Source: Candidatus Alistipes intestinigallinarum (lineage in GTDB: Bacteria > Bacteroidota > Bacteroidia > Bacteroidales > Rikenellaceae). Taken from it: DNA of 43,105 nucleotides. Under the pieces are notes generated by a model, which was not told where the DNA came from, ran no database searches, and saw only the letters and a program-made list of their open reading frames with translations. The position numbers were made by a program, and so were the translations under genes. The DNA is taken from NCBI GenBank assembly GCA_019115745.1, contig DXDA01000002.1, forward strand, positions 1 to 43,105. The letters are read 5' to 3'. This document shows positions 35,187-43,105 of this stretch, piece by piece (positions within the stretch are counted from its first letter, which is position 1; each line of letters begins with the position of its first letter).

Positions 35187-36404
35187 ATGATGAAATATCT
35201 GTTTTTGGTGTTGAGCCTGTGGCTCGGCACGCCTCTTTGGGCGAAATCTTCGCCGCAGAAGGAACGGGAACTGTGGGTGGAATCCCTGACGCGGATTGCG
35301 GGCCCCGTTCTCGAAAACCTGAGCCGGGGAACCCTGCGGCAGCAGATGCCCCTGGAGTTCCGCTACCGGCAGGACAGCGCCCGGTTGTCCGACGTGATGG
35401 TCCTCGAATGTTTCGGACGCGTGATGTACGGCATCTGCCCGTGGCTGGAGCTCGGCGCGGACGATACGAAGGAGGGGCGGCTTCGGGCCCGTTATATCGA
35501 CATGGCGGTTCGTTCGCTGGAAAACATCCTCGACCCGACGTCGCCCGACCGCGCGAATTTCCGGCAGCACCATCAGCCGCTGGTCGATGCCGCATTGCTG
35601 GTCCAGGGGCTTATCCGTGCTCCGAAGCAGGTCTGGGAGCGGCTCGACGAACCGACCCGCCAACGCTTGTATGACGAACTCCGCGAATGTGTGAAAATCG
35701 AGCCCTACGTCAACAACTGGCTGCTGTTTCCGGCCGTCATCGAAGCCTTCCTGCTCGACAAGACCGGAACGTGTGACCTGGACCGGATCGAGTATGGCCT
35801 GAAGAAACACATCGAGTGGTACAAGGGCGACGCGTGGTACGGCGACGGCAAGGATTTCCATTACGACTACTACAACAGCATCATGATCCATCCGCTGCTG
35901 TACGACATCCTGACGATCCTCTCCCGGCACGACCTGGGAGACAATGCCTTTCTGCAGGAGGAGACGCGGCGTTTCGGACGCTACGCCGCGCAACTCGAAC
36001 GCATGATCAGCCCCGAAGGGACCTATCCCGTGATCGGACGCTCGCTGTCCTACCGTTTCGGGGTGCTCAACACGCTTTCGCGGGCTTCGCTGCTGGGAGT
36101 TCTGCCCGAATATCCGGCTCCGGCCCAGGTGCGCTGCGCCTTGACGGCCGTCATCTCCCGACAGCTCGACCGTCGGGACAACTTCCGCAACGGATGGCTG
36201 CGGTTGGGTTTCTGCGGCCACCAGCCCGAAATTGCCGAAGGCTATATCTCCACGGCGAGTCTCTATTTCTGCACGTCGCTCTTCGCAGCGCTGGGGCTTC
36301 CTCCCGAGAGTGCCTTCTGGAGCGATCCCTGCCAGCCGTGGACCTCGGTCCGGGCCTGGGGAGGCGAGCCGTTGCAAATCGACCGTTCGATGACTCACAA
36401 CTGA
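35187..36404 (+). CDS. DUF2264 family protein, possible uronidase-like enzyme
   Basis: This 405-residue protein has a signal peptide (MMKYLFLVLSLWLGTPLWA, cleaved near residue 19). An alpha/alpha-barrel pattern typical of DUF2264 follows: MVLECFGRVMYGICPWLELG, ALLVQGLIRAPKQVW, NNWLLFPAVIEAFLL, and GDAWYGDGKDFHYDYYNSIMIHP. Some DUF2264 proteins are, as I recall, linked to a CAZy beta-glucuronidase family (GH154), but I am not certain of the mapping. The extra aromatic/acidic cluster WYGDGKDFHYDYYN is a plausible active site. Its start is within one base of the GH59 stop and it is followed within 5 bases by a GH88 gene, so it belongs to the same operon, which points to uronic-acid-containing side chains. 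Confidence 0.8.
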   Translation: MMKYLFLVLSLWLGTPLWAKSSPQKERELWVESLTRIAGPVLENLSRGTLRQQMPLEFRYRQDSARLSDVMVLECFGRVMYGICPWLELGADDTKEGRLRARYIDMAVRSLENILDPTSPDRANFRQHHQPLVDAALLVQGLIRAPKQVWERLDEPTRQRLYDELRECVKIEPYVNNWLLFPAVIEAFLLDKTGTCDLDRIEYGLKKHIEWYKGDAWYGDGKDFHYDYYNSIMIHPLLYDILTILSRHDLGDNAFLQEETRRFGRYAAQLERMISPEGTYPVIGRSLSYRFGVLNTLSRASLLGVLPEYPAPAQVRCALTAVISRQLDRRDNFRNGWLRLGFCGHQPEIAEGYISTASLYFCTSLFAALGLPPESAFWSDPCQPWTSVRAWGGEPLQIDRSMTHN

Positions 36405-36409
36405 ATCTT

Positions 36410-37612
36410 ATGACGCGAAGAAACTTGCTTTTCAGCCTGATGCTGACGCTGCTTTCCGCCGGCGGGGTCCGTGCGCAGTCCGAAGAGCCGCTGGCGGCGG
36501 TGATCGAACGGGCGCTGGCCCGAGCCCGGGAACAGGCGCAGATCATGGCCCGGGCCCTCGAACCGCTCGAAGGACGGCTTCCGCGCACGACCGATGAGGC
36601 GGGGCGTCTGGTGACGTCGGATCCGGGTTGGTGGTGCTCGGGGTTCTTTCCCGGGGTGTTGTGGTATCTGTATGAGGATTCGGGCGACGAACGCTTCGCA
36701 GCTTATGCTGCCGGGATGACGCGGCGGCTGGAAAAGGTGCAGTACATCACCGACAACCACGACGTCGGTTTCATGCTCTTCTGCAGCTACGGCAACGGAT
36801 GGCGGCTGCAGGGTTTTCCCGAGGAGTACCGGCAGGTGCTGCTCACCGGCGCGGCGTCGCTGGCCACGCGCTACGATCCGCGCATCGGACTGATCCGCTC
36901 GTGGGACTTCAACCGCGACCGCTGGCACTACCCGGTGATCATCGACAACATGATGAACCTCGAACTGCTGCTGTGGGCTTCGCGCATGTCGGGCGAGAGA
37001 CGCTATCGGCGCATGGCGGTCAGCCATGCCGACAAGACGCTGAAGAACCATTTCCGGGACGATGCCTCGTGCTACCATGTCGTCTCCTACGATGCCGACG
37101 GACGGGTCGAGAAGCGCGAGACGTGGCAGGGGTTGCACGACGAATCGGCCTGGAGCCGCGGCCAGGGCTGGGCGCTGTACGGTTTTACGTACATGTACCG
37201 CGAAACCGGACATCGGCGTTATCTGCGGCAGGCCGTGCGCGTGGCCGATTACCTGCTCGGCCATCCGGCCATGCCGTCCGACGGCATTCCGCCCTGGGAT
37301 CTCGATGTCGCGGATCCGCAGACGGCCCTGCGTGACGCTTCGGCGGCGGCCGTGATCGCCTCGGCGCTGATCGAACTGAGCGGCTATGTCGATGCGGCAC
37401 GCGGCGCCCGTTACCTCTCCTTTGCCGAAAGACAGTTGCGCACGCTCTCCTCGGAGCGTTATCTGGCGGCACCGGGCACCCATGCCGGGTTCATCCTCAA
37501 ACACAGCGTCGGCTTCTTCGCTCAGCATTCGGAGGTGGACAAGCCGCTGACCTACGCCGACTACTACTACGTCGAGGCCCTGCTGCGCATGAAGAAGCGG
37601 CTCTCTCGCTGA
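36410..37612 (+). CDS. GH88 unsaturated beta-glucuronyl hydrolase
   Basis: This 400-residue enzyme has a signal peptide (ending RAQ, about 22) and the GH88 alpha/alpha-barrel. Catalytic and substrate-binding residues are visible as Asp118 in TDNHDVGFM and Asp179 in IIDNMMNLELL, the pair corresponding to Asp88 and Asp149 of Bacillus UGL. WWCSGFFPGVLWYLYE near 74-89 and HDESAWSRGQGWALYGF near 244 are further family hallmarks. The family hydrates the unsaturated uronic acid left by polysaccharide lyases. It is therefore the expected partner of the lyase at 37725-39593, which is convergent. ATG 36410 is selected; the same frame is open upstream only inside the previous gene. It ends at a strong hairpin. 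Confidence 0.93.
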   Translation: MTRRNLLFSLMLTLLSAGGVRAQSEEPLAAVIERALARAREQAQIMARALEPLEGRLPRTTDEAGRLVTSDPGWWCSGFFPGVLWYLYEDSGDERFAAYAAGMTRRLEKVQYITDNHDVGFMLFCSYGNGWRLQGFPEEYRQVLLTGAASLATRYDPRIGLIRSWDFNRDRWHYPVIIDNMMNLELLLWASRMSGERRYRRMAVSHADKTLKNHFRDDASCYHVVSYDADGRVEKRETWQGLHDESAWSRGQGWALYGFTYMYRETGHRRYLRQAVRVADYLLGHPAMPSDGIPPWDLDVADPQTALRDASAAAVIASALIELSGYVDAARGARYLSFAERQLRTLSSERYLAAPGTHAGFILKHSVGFFAQHSEVDKPLTYADYYYVEALLRMKKRLSR

Positions 37613-37630
37613 TGCTCCCGTATTTCGATC

Positions 37631-37666
37631 GAAAGCGGCCGTTCTTCGACAAGAACGGCCGCTTTC
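37631..37666. terminator. Bidirectional terminator between convergent operons
   Basis: A perfect 16-bp stem (37631-37646 with 37651-37666) closes a CGAC tetraloop. It lies 18 bases after the GH88 stop and about 59 bases before the end of the leftward lyase gene. It is suited to ending transcription from both directions, although T runs are weak. Confidence 0.75.
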
Positions 37667-37724
37667 AGGTTGTTTCGGAACGCTTTACGCCCGGCTCTGC
37701 CTGCCGGATGTTCCGGTCCGCTTC

Positions 37725-39593
37725 TCAGAGAAGGTCTCTCCACGAATCGCAATCCCTCATTTCATCCGGCATGAGAAAGACCGTGAAGCGGCTGGTCGTG
37801 TCGAGCGGCAGTTCCACCTCGAACCCGAACATGAAGACCCCCGGATTGTCCGAATCGTAACTGTTCGAGGGGGTGGCCGGGCTGTGGTACACCTCGATTC
37901 CGACCGGCGTTTCGATTCGCAGATAGAGCCGTTCCGGCCCTTTTTTCAGCAGATACGAGTCGTTTCCCAGTTCCGTGACGGTGTCGGCTTCGGTCATCAT
38001 GTTCCAACACATCCGCGTGAAACGCCTTCCGGTGGTGATCCGGTCCTGCACGACGACGTACGAACGCTCCGCCAGCGCCACGGCGCGCGCCGACTCCTTC
38101 ACCCACGGCGGACATACCGGCGTAAGGTCCGAAACGGCATACATCCGCTCCGGCTCCGCTCCGCATGAATCGATGCGGCAATGGCCCGCGACCTGTTGTT
38201 TACGGTTGTTGAATGTCAGCGTATTGTGCGCGAAGTTGTTCAGCCGGAAGACATCCCATCGCTGGCTCTCCTGCGTTCCGTTCCACAGGTCGACTCCGGC
38301 CTGCTCGACTCCGTGATAGGGCTCCATGCCGAGGTCCAGGGCCCATCGGATTCCGTTCGCCTCCACACAGAACGATCCCACATCCATGTGTGCGTGGTTG
38401 GTCGACGGAGAACCGGCCTTGAACCCCACGAAGAGGGCATCGGGATCGTTCCACGCGGTGCGCATGGCGCAGACCGGATTGCTCCCTTGCCCCACCCAGA
38501 CCAAATCGTCGAGGGTTTCGGGCTGCTGTTGCGGGCCGCTCGCCGCACCCCACAACAGCGCGAGCGGCAGCAGCCGATTTTCCAAAAAACGTTTGTCTCT
38601 GTCTCTCCCGAGCGCTTGCCGTTGAGCCCGGACCAGCGCCGGATCGGGACTTTTCCGGTAGAACCAGAACGGGGCGGGGAAGAACCCGAGCCGCGGTTCG
38701 CAGTCTGCATAGCAGAAGGCATTCCCGGCTGGGGTGATCATGTGCTGCGCATAGCGTCCGGTCTGTAGAAATCCCGGCATCTCCGAGAGCCCGAAATCGC
38801 TGCCGAGACAACGCTCCAGCGCATCCAGCAGCAGGACGTTGAACGAGGTGCCGTAGTCCCAGTAGCCGATCCCTTCGGGATAGGCTCCGTCGGGAGCGTA
38901 GGTTTTCATGGCCGTCGGAAGGGTCTCGACAGCCTTGTCGATGAGGGCCGTCGCCAGGGCCGATTCCCGCTCGAAGACGGCGAGGGCGCCATAGGTCAGC
39001 CCGGCGTTGCACACCTGGTTCCAGTTGTTCGCCGCACCATAGAACCAGGTGTTCCGTTCGTTCCGGGCCGATTTCAGCCCCTTTTCCACGATCGCCTCGG
39101 CAATGGCCTCCCGGCTCGTAACCGGCAGACGGTCCTGAAGCCAGTCGTAACCGATGGCCATTGCGAGCGTCATTTCGGCCACGTCGAGAAAATGGCCCGG
39201 ATTCCAGTCCGGAAATGCCGCTGCGGCGAGCATTTCGGCTTCGGCCCGTCGGGCATATTCACCCCTCCCGGTCATTCGGCAGGAGTAGGCAAGGAAGAAG
39301 ATCCGCCGCAGGGCTTCACGGGAGGTGGCCAGCAGCCGGTTGCCTTCGACCCGGTACGTCACGGGAGGCTGTGCGGCAATCCGATCCGACTCTTCCAGAA
39401 TGGAGGCGTGCAGATGGCTCCAGAGGGAGTCCTGCCCGATTCTGCCGAGAAGCGGCTCCTCGGCACCCCGCGACAACAGCAACCTCGGGTGTGCCGGCAG
39501 CGGGCGATTCGGGTCGAGATACCCGCGACACACCCCCTGCCATGCGCCCGCCGCAAGCAGCAGCGACAACCAAAAGAGTTTTTTCATATCCAT
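37725..39593 (-). CDS. Heparinase II/III-family protein, probable polysaccharide lyase
   Basis: This protein is 622 residues (620 if started at MKKLF, 39587, which looks the more natural leader). A signal peptide is followed by an alpha/alpha toroid (about 30-390) and a C-terminal beta-sandwich of the Hepar_II_III type. Visible motifs are NNWNQVCNAG (189-198), Tyr244/Tyr247 in GIGYWDYGTSF, and TNHAHMDVGSF with His400 and His402. In related lyases an Asn/His, a Tyr and a His carry out beta-elimination on uronic-acid polysaccharides, so these are the candidate catalytic groups. The exact PL family (12, 15, 17 or 21) cannot be set by eye. It follows the GH95-like gene by 6 bases in one leftward operon, and GH88 next door is the expected downstream enzyme. 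Confidence 0.82.
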   Translation of the reverse strand: MDMKKLFWLSLLLAAGAWQGVCRGYLDPNRPLPAHPRLLLSRGAEEPLLGRIGQDSLWSHLHASILEESDRIAAQPPVTYRVEGNRLLATSREALRRIFFLAYSCRMTGRGEYARRAEAEMLAAAAFPDWNPGHFLDVAEMTLAMAIGYDWLQDRLPVTSREAIAEAIVEKGLKSARNERNTWFYGAANNWNQVCNAGLTYGALAVFERESALATALIDKAVETLPTAMKTYAPDGAYPEGIGYWDYGTSFNVLLLDALERCLGSDFGLSEMPGFLQTGRYAQHMITPAGNAFCYADCEPRLGFFPAPFWFYRKSPDPALVRAQRQALGRDRDKRFLENRLLPLALLWGAASGPQQQPETLDDLVWVGQGSNPVCAMRTAWNDPDALFVGFKAGSPSTNHAHMDVGSFCVEANGIRWALDLGMEPYHGVEQAGVDLWNGTQESQRWDVFRLNNFAHNTLTFNNRKQQVAGHCRIDSCGAEPERMYAVSDLTPVCPPWVKESARAVALAERSYVVVQDRITTGRRFTRMCWNMMTEADTVTELGNDSYLLKKGPERLYLRIETPVGIEVYHSPATPSNSYDSDNPGVFMFGFEVELPLDTTSRFTVFLMPDEMRDCDSWRDLL

Positions 39594-39599
39594 GGGTCA

Positions 39600-41852
39600 T
39601 TATTCTCCGTTTTCCAGCCACTCCATCCGCCGGGGAAGTCCCTGCCCCTTCTTTACGCCGTAGAAGTTGCGTGCTCCGGGAGGCGGGAGGGTCCGGACCG
39701 TCCGGGCTTTCGTTCCGCGCTTCTCCGCCAGGACAACCGTCCCGCCTTTCGGAATCGAGACTGCGTAACAGCCATCTCCTTCGGGGACGATCCGGCACCC
39801 GGGACCATCCGTCCTGCAGACCGTATCCCACTCCGGGAGGAGGATGCGGCACCGTTCACCCGATTCGTTGCGGATCCTTACCCACCGGAGTTTCCCCGAC
39901 TCCCGAGAGGCCGACACGACGAATCCGCCTTCGGCCCGCAGCTCCCGGAACGAGCACTCCCGCCAGGATTCCGGCACGGCCGGAAAGATCCGCAATATCC
40001 CGTTCCTGTTTTGGAGCAGCATCTCCGTAATGGCCGTAGCGGCACTGAGCGGCGTCTCGATGACCGGATTCCGGCCTCCGCTCTCGACATAGAACGTATT
40101 GGGCAGGAGCAGTCCCATCCCGATCGGTTCGTTGAGAAAGTGTTTCAACAGGGCATGGGCCCTTTCGCCGTTGCCCAGCAATGCCCACAACGAGGCTCCA
40201 CCCGTGTAGGAGTAGCCGGCCAGTTCCCGTCCGCCGTCGATTCCGAGCCAATGGTCCAAGGAACGTTCGAGCACGGCCCGCGTCTGCGGATCGTCCGGGT
40301 CGCAGAGATGGAGCGGATAGAAGGCCAGCAGATGCGAAAAGTGACGGTGCGACTTGTCGACCGCCTGGTCGGAGGCGATCCGGTAGCCGTTCGCATCGAC
40401 CGGGGCAGGGTGGAGACGTGCCCGCAGATCCACCCAGCGGGCGTACGCTGCGAGCCGAACTCCGGAGCGGTCCGAGAGTTCGATCAGGGTGGTGAGCAGC
40501 CACCGCAAAGCCGCCAGGTTGTAGTTGCTGTTGGTGTAGGTCTTGAATCCGTCGTATTCGGGCGATTCGGTGTCGAGCAGATGGAATACGCCGTTGCGCT
40601 CTTCGAGGTGCGGTTCATAGATGCGGAGCAGCGCCTCGGCCTTGGGTACGAACCCTTGGGCAATCCGCGGCCACTCCGCACCCGAATAACGCAAAAAGGC
40701 GTAGTAGGTGTGCAGCGCCCACACGAAATCGCCGCATCGGGCCGGATCGTGGGCCGCGAGGATCTTTTCGAAGCGTTCGTCGAGCAGTTTTACGTAATTG
40801 GCCCCCTGTTCCAATCGGTTGGTTGCGAGGGTCGACAGATAGGTGAGCTGGACGTTGAGATTCCACCAGATTCCGGGCCACTGGGTCGTTTTGTAGAAGG
40901 TGCCGAGGCAGTCCATCACGGGCCCGTCCGGATGGGAGCAGGCCGCCAGTTTGTAGAGCTGGATGTGGTAGAAATTTTCCAACTGCCGATCGGAGATGTC
41001 GATCATTCCGGTGGTGTAGTAGGCGTTCCACCACGCCGTCGATCTGCGTTCGAGCGCCGACGGCCCGGTGGCGACTGCCCGTTCCACCTCTTTGCGCGCT
41101 TCGGCGAGCGAACGTCCCGACTGCGGCACCTCGTTTTTCGTGGAGACGTACAGCACCGAAGTGCGCCCGGAGCCGGAGGTCTCGCACCGCCAATAGGTGG
41201 CATAGTCGCCGCCGGCCGTCAGGGGATGGACGCTCCAGCCCTCCGTTTCGCGGGTCACGAGCTGCGGTGCCGGGTTGTCGTCGTAGTGCAGGCGCTCTTT
41301 CAGATGGGGGAAGACCTGAATCCGGGGCGACCGCGGACTTCCCGGCTGCAATCGCCAGGAGCAGCGCACGTCGGTTTCGGTTTCGACCACGTTGACCTCC
41401 CGGTCGTAGGGCGTAAAGGCCCGGATGCGGATGTCGCCCCGGTCGGTGTGGAGCAGACCGGTGAGCCGGGCGTCGTAGATGTCCAGTTCGAAGTGCCCGT
41501 CGAGAATCCGCCCTTCGGGAAACAGTTTCATGCGGCCAACGTCCATGCGGCAGAAGTCCGTCATCACGGAGGCTCCCTTCACCCCGATCGAACTCTTGCG
41601 GTCGGGGGCCATGCGGTGATCCGTGACATCGGGGCGGCCCAGCCACAGCGTCAGGGAGTTGTCGCGCGGATCGACATAGACCATCATGCCGATGCGTCCG
41701 TTTCCCAGAAAGGCGCCTTCGTTCCATTGGGTCGGGAGCTGCTCCCACGTCAGCGACTGGGTCCGCATGTACGTTTTCAGCTCCTCCGCGGGCCGGGCCG
41801 ATGCGCCTGCGGCATACAGGGCGAGCAACAGAATCGTCAACCGTTTTTTCAT
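39600..41852 (-). CDS. Divergent GH95-like glycoside hydrolase
   Basis: This 750-residue protein has a signal peptide (about 1-20, ending ASA) and the overall GH95 arrangement. The N-terminal beta-domain has LGNGRIG (49-55), followed by an alpha/alpha barrel and a C-terminal beta-sandwich. By comparison with Bifidobacterium AfcA from memory, Asn331/Asn333 (WWNLNVQ) match Asn421/423 and Glu432 (ESPEYDGF) matches acid Glu566. The QIDGNFG segment with Asp766 appears as VIETPLS, with Glu599. HRHFSHLLAFYPLH (502-515) is the family His motif. It is thus related to alpha-L-fucosidase/L-galactosidase but may differ in substrate. It is first in a leftward operon with the lyase and divergent from a canonical GH95 gene. 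Confidence 0.75.
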   Translation of the reverse strand: MKKRLTILLLALYAAGASARPAEELKTYMRTQSLTWEQLPTQWNEGAFLGNGRIGMMVYVDPRDNSLTLWLGRPDVTDHRMAPDRKSSIGVKGASVMTDFCRMDVGRMKLFPEGRILDGHFELDIYDARLTGLLHTDRGDIRIRAFTPYDREVNVVETETDVRCSWRLQPGSPRSPRIQVFPHLKERLHYDDNPAPQLVTRETEGWSVHPLTAGGDYATYWRCETSGSGRTSVLYVSTKNEVPQSGRSLAEARKEVERAVATGPSALERRSTAWWNAYYTTGMIDISDRQLENFYHIQLYKLAACSHPDGPVMDCLGTFYKTTQWPGIWWNLNVQLTYLSTLATNRLEQGANYVKLLDERFEKILAAHDPARCGDFVWALHTYYAFLRYSGAEWPRIAQGFVPKAEALLRIYEPHLEERNGVFHLLDTESPEYDGFKTYTNSNYNLAALRWLLTTLIELSDRSGVRLAAYARWVDLRARLHPAPVDANGYRIASDQAVDKSHRHFSHLLAFYPLHLCDPDDPQTRAVLERSLDHWLGIDGGRELAGYSYTGGASLWALLGNGERAHALLKHFLNEPIGMGLLLPNTFYVESGGRNPVIETPLSAATAITEMLLQNRNGILRIFPAVPESWRECSFRELRAEGGFVVSASRESGKLRWVRIRNESGERCRILLPEWDTVCRTDGPGCRIVPEGDGCYAVSIPKGGTVVLAEKRGTKARTVRTLPPPGARNFYGVKKGQGLPRRMEWLENGE

Positions 41853-41880
41853 GTTCAGGGTTGTTGGTTGGAATCACCTC

Positions 41881-41911
41881 CAAAGTTAGGGGATTTGTCC
41901 CGGAACGGCAA
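41881..41911 (-). promoter_or_regulatory. Bacteroidales-type promoter of the GH95-like/lyase operon
   Basis: On the minus strand TTG (41911-41909) and TAACTTTG (41888-41881) are separated by exactly 20 bases. This matches the Bacteroidales -33/-7 consensus TTG-N19-21-TAnnTTTG. Transcription would start near 41875, about 22 bases before the ATG at 41852. Confidence 0.7.
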
Positions 41912-42187
41912 GCCTCCCGACGGCAGACGGCGCATTTGTGAAGCGGACGATGGCGGTCCGGAGGGTGAAACCGCTGCGCTGCGGGACTTCCGGCCCGGTT
42001 CCCGATCGTTCGGTGCGGTGCATTTTGGAACCGGCCTGGCATCCCGTTCCGCCGTATCGCCTCGGAGAGCGCAGCCCGCCGCGGCTCCGGGAAAGTTCCC
42101 AAATTGACCTTTGCATTTCGGGTAAAATTGTTGTTTTTTAGGAAGATACTCTCGGCGCTGGTTTACAAAATTGTTCCGGACGTGCGA
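41912..42187. other. Divergent intergenic region without a recognised gene
   Basis: The 390-base gap between the two divergent GH95-type genes holds the promoters described separately. The GC-rich middle (about 41940-42100) contains short open frames on both strands, none with a leader, ribosome site or recognisable product. An inverted repeat CCGGTTCC (41995-42002) / GGAACCGG (42027-42034) with a 24-base loop is present. I see nothing else definite. Confidence 0.4.
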
Positions 42188-42218
42188 TTTCTCCCGGCTT
42201 CGACGTAACTTAGCTTTC
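42188..42218 (+). promoter_or_regulatory. Candidate promoter of the GH95 fucosidase gene
   Basis: TAGCTTTC at 42211-42218 fits the Bacteroidales -7 box in seven of eight positions. A TTT at 42188-42190 lies 20 bases upstream in the -33 position. The ATG follows 25 bases later. The match is moderate. Confidence 0.4.
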
Positions 42219-42242
42219 GAAACCCACTTAAACGGACACGCA

Positions 42243-43105
42243 ATGAACGGAAACGGCAAACGGGGTCTCTTCACCCTGATGATGTTGACAACTCTTCTCG
42301 GCGTTCGGGCGCACGGCATCCCGGAGGAGCTCAGCTTGTGGTACCGGCAACCGGCGACGGCCTTCGAGGAGACGCTGGTCCTCGGAAACGGACGCCTCGG
42401 CGCTTCTGTCTTCGGCGGAACCGCCGTCGACAGCATCTATCTGAACGATGCTACGCTTTGGACCGGCACGCCTTCCGAATGCCGGTCGAAAAACGGATAC
42501 CAGGTCGTTCCCCTGATCCGCGCCGCGCTCGACGAAGAGCGCTACGACGTGGCCGAAGCGCTCCAGCACTTCCTGCAGGGCAGCTACTCCGAATCCTATG
42601 CTCCGCTGGGGACGCTGATCCTTACGTCCGCTCCCGGCACGCAGCCCCCGACGGAATACCGCCGCGAACTTTCGCTCGACCGGGCCGTGGCAACGACGCG
42701 GTTCAGCGCCGACGGCATCACCTACGAACGGGAATACTTCACTTCGCACCCCGACCGGGTGCTGGCCATCCGGCTGAAGGCCGACCGCCGCGGTGCGCTC
42801 TCGTTCGATCTCGGCTTCGGCAGCCGGCTCAAACACGCGATCCGCGTCGACGGGAACCGGCTGATCGCCTTCGGGGTGGCTCCGGCCGGCGACCGGACGC
42901 ACTATCGGCAGGGACGGGACGATTCGGCGGATTTCTCCGGGGATCGGGGCATCCGCTTTGCCGCCCTTTGCGAGATCGTCGCCACCGACGGCCGCCGGGT
43001 CTCCGATCCGGACGGAATCGGGGTCCGCGACGCCCGGGAGGCGATTGTCCTGGTCTGCGTGTCCACGAGTTTCAACGGCTTTGACAAGGATCCCGCAACG
43101 GAAGG
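42243..43105 (+). CDS. GH95 alpha-L-fucosidase/L-galactosidase, N-terminal part
   Basis: The first 287 codons are in the window; the gene continues past the right edge. A signal peptide (about 1-24, ending VRAHG) is followed by the GH95 N-terminal domain: LSLWYRQPATAFEETLVLGNGRLGASVFGG with LGNGRLG, then SIYLNDATLWTG and YAPLGTL. These are close to the family consensus. The family cleaves alpha-1,2-fucosyl or alpha-L-galactosyl units with inversion. The catalytic Asn, Glu and Asp residues lie beyond the window and cannot be checked. It is divergent from the GH95-like/lyase operon and may open another operon to the right. Confidence 0.9.
   Translation, partial: MNGNGKRGLFTLMMLTTLLGVRAHGIPEELSLWYRQPATAFEETLVLGNGRLGASVFGGTAVDSIYLNDATLWTGTPSECRSKNGYQVVPLIRAALDEERYDVAEALQHFLQGSYSESYAPLGTLILTSAPGTQPPTEYRRELSLDRAVATTRFSADGITYEREYFTSHPDRVLAIRLKADRRGALSFDLGFGSRLKHAIRVDGNRLIAFGVAPAGDRTHYRQGRDDSADFSGDRGIRFAALCEIVATDGRRVSDPDGIGVRDAREAIVLVCVSTSFNGFDKDPATE

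Noticed and set aside
30806..35230. Minus-strand open frame of about 1470 codons opposite GH3 and GH59
   Set aside because: It is the antisense shadow of GC-rich genes with strong family matches on the plus strand; composition is Arg/Pro/His-rich and no motif is present.
38181..42107. Plus-strand frames opposite the lyase and GH95-like genes
   Set aside because: They are shadows: low-complexity Arg/Gly/Pro-rich sequence without leader or domain, opposite genes with clear family motifs.

Overview
The window looks like chromosome of a high-GC gut Bacteroidales, most likely Alistipes/Rikenellaceae. The signs are paired SusC/SusD genes, MKK-type lipoprotein leaders, promoters of the Bacteroidales TTG-N20-TAnnTTTG type, a DUF6377 regulator and GC-rich codon use. 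This assignment is an inference; no rRNA or tRNA gene is present. No CRISPR array, insertion sequence, phage gene or integrase was seen.

Region 1 (1-9277, + strand): the tail of an unknown gene, then a two-FN3 lipoprotein, a SusC transporter, its SusD partner and a second large surface-type lipoprotein, ending at a strong hairpin. No degradative enzyme is visible, so the nutrient imported is unknown.

Region 2 (9278-20502): a tripartite ABC efflux system transcribed leftwards (TolC-like channel, membrane-fusion adaptor, two tandem FtsX-type permeases, ATPase). A rightward two-component pair (NtrC-type sigma-54 activator plus histidine kinase) is divergent from it. A near-consensus sigma-54 promoter (-24/-12) lies just upstream of the TolC gene, so the pair very probably switches on the exporter.

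Region 3 (20582-37612): a polysaccharide utilisation locus. A divergent DUF6377 membrane regulator faces SusC (broken by one in-frame TAG), SusD, a GH30 (subfamily 3-like) glucanase, a surface glycan-binding lipoprotein with an internal duplication, and a GH3 beta-glucosidase. That order matches, from memory, the Bacteroides beta-1,6-glucan locus. The strand continues into a GH59 protein strikingly like animal galactocerebrosidase, a DUF2264 protein and a GH88 unsaturated glucuronyl hydrolase, and ends at a perfect 16-bp hairpin.

Region 4 (37725-43105): a leftward pair (heparinase II/III-like lyase and a divergent GH95-like enzyme) with a good Bacteroidales promoter, divergent from a canonical GH95 fucosidase that runs off the window. 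The genes of regions 3 and 4 suggest attack on a glycan with beta-glucose/galactose, uronic acid and fucose or L-galactose. Candidates are fungal beta-1,6-glucan plus a second substrate, plant arabinogalactan protein, or host glycolipids and glycosaminoglycans. The sequence alone does not decide between them.
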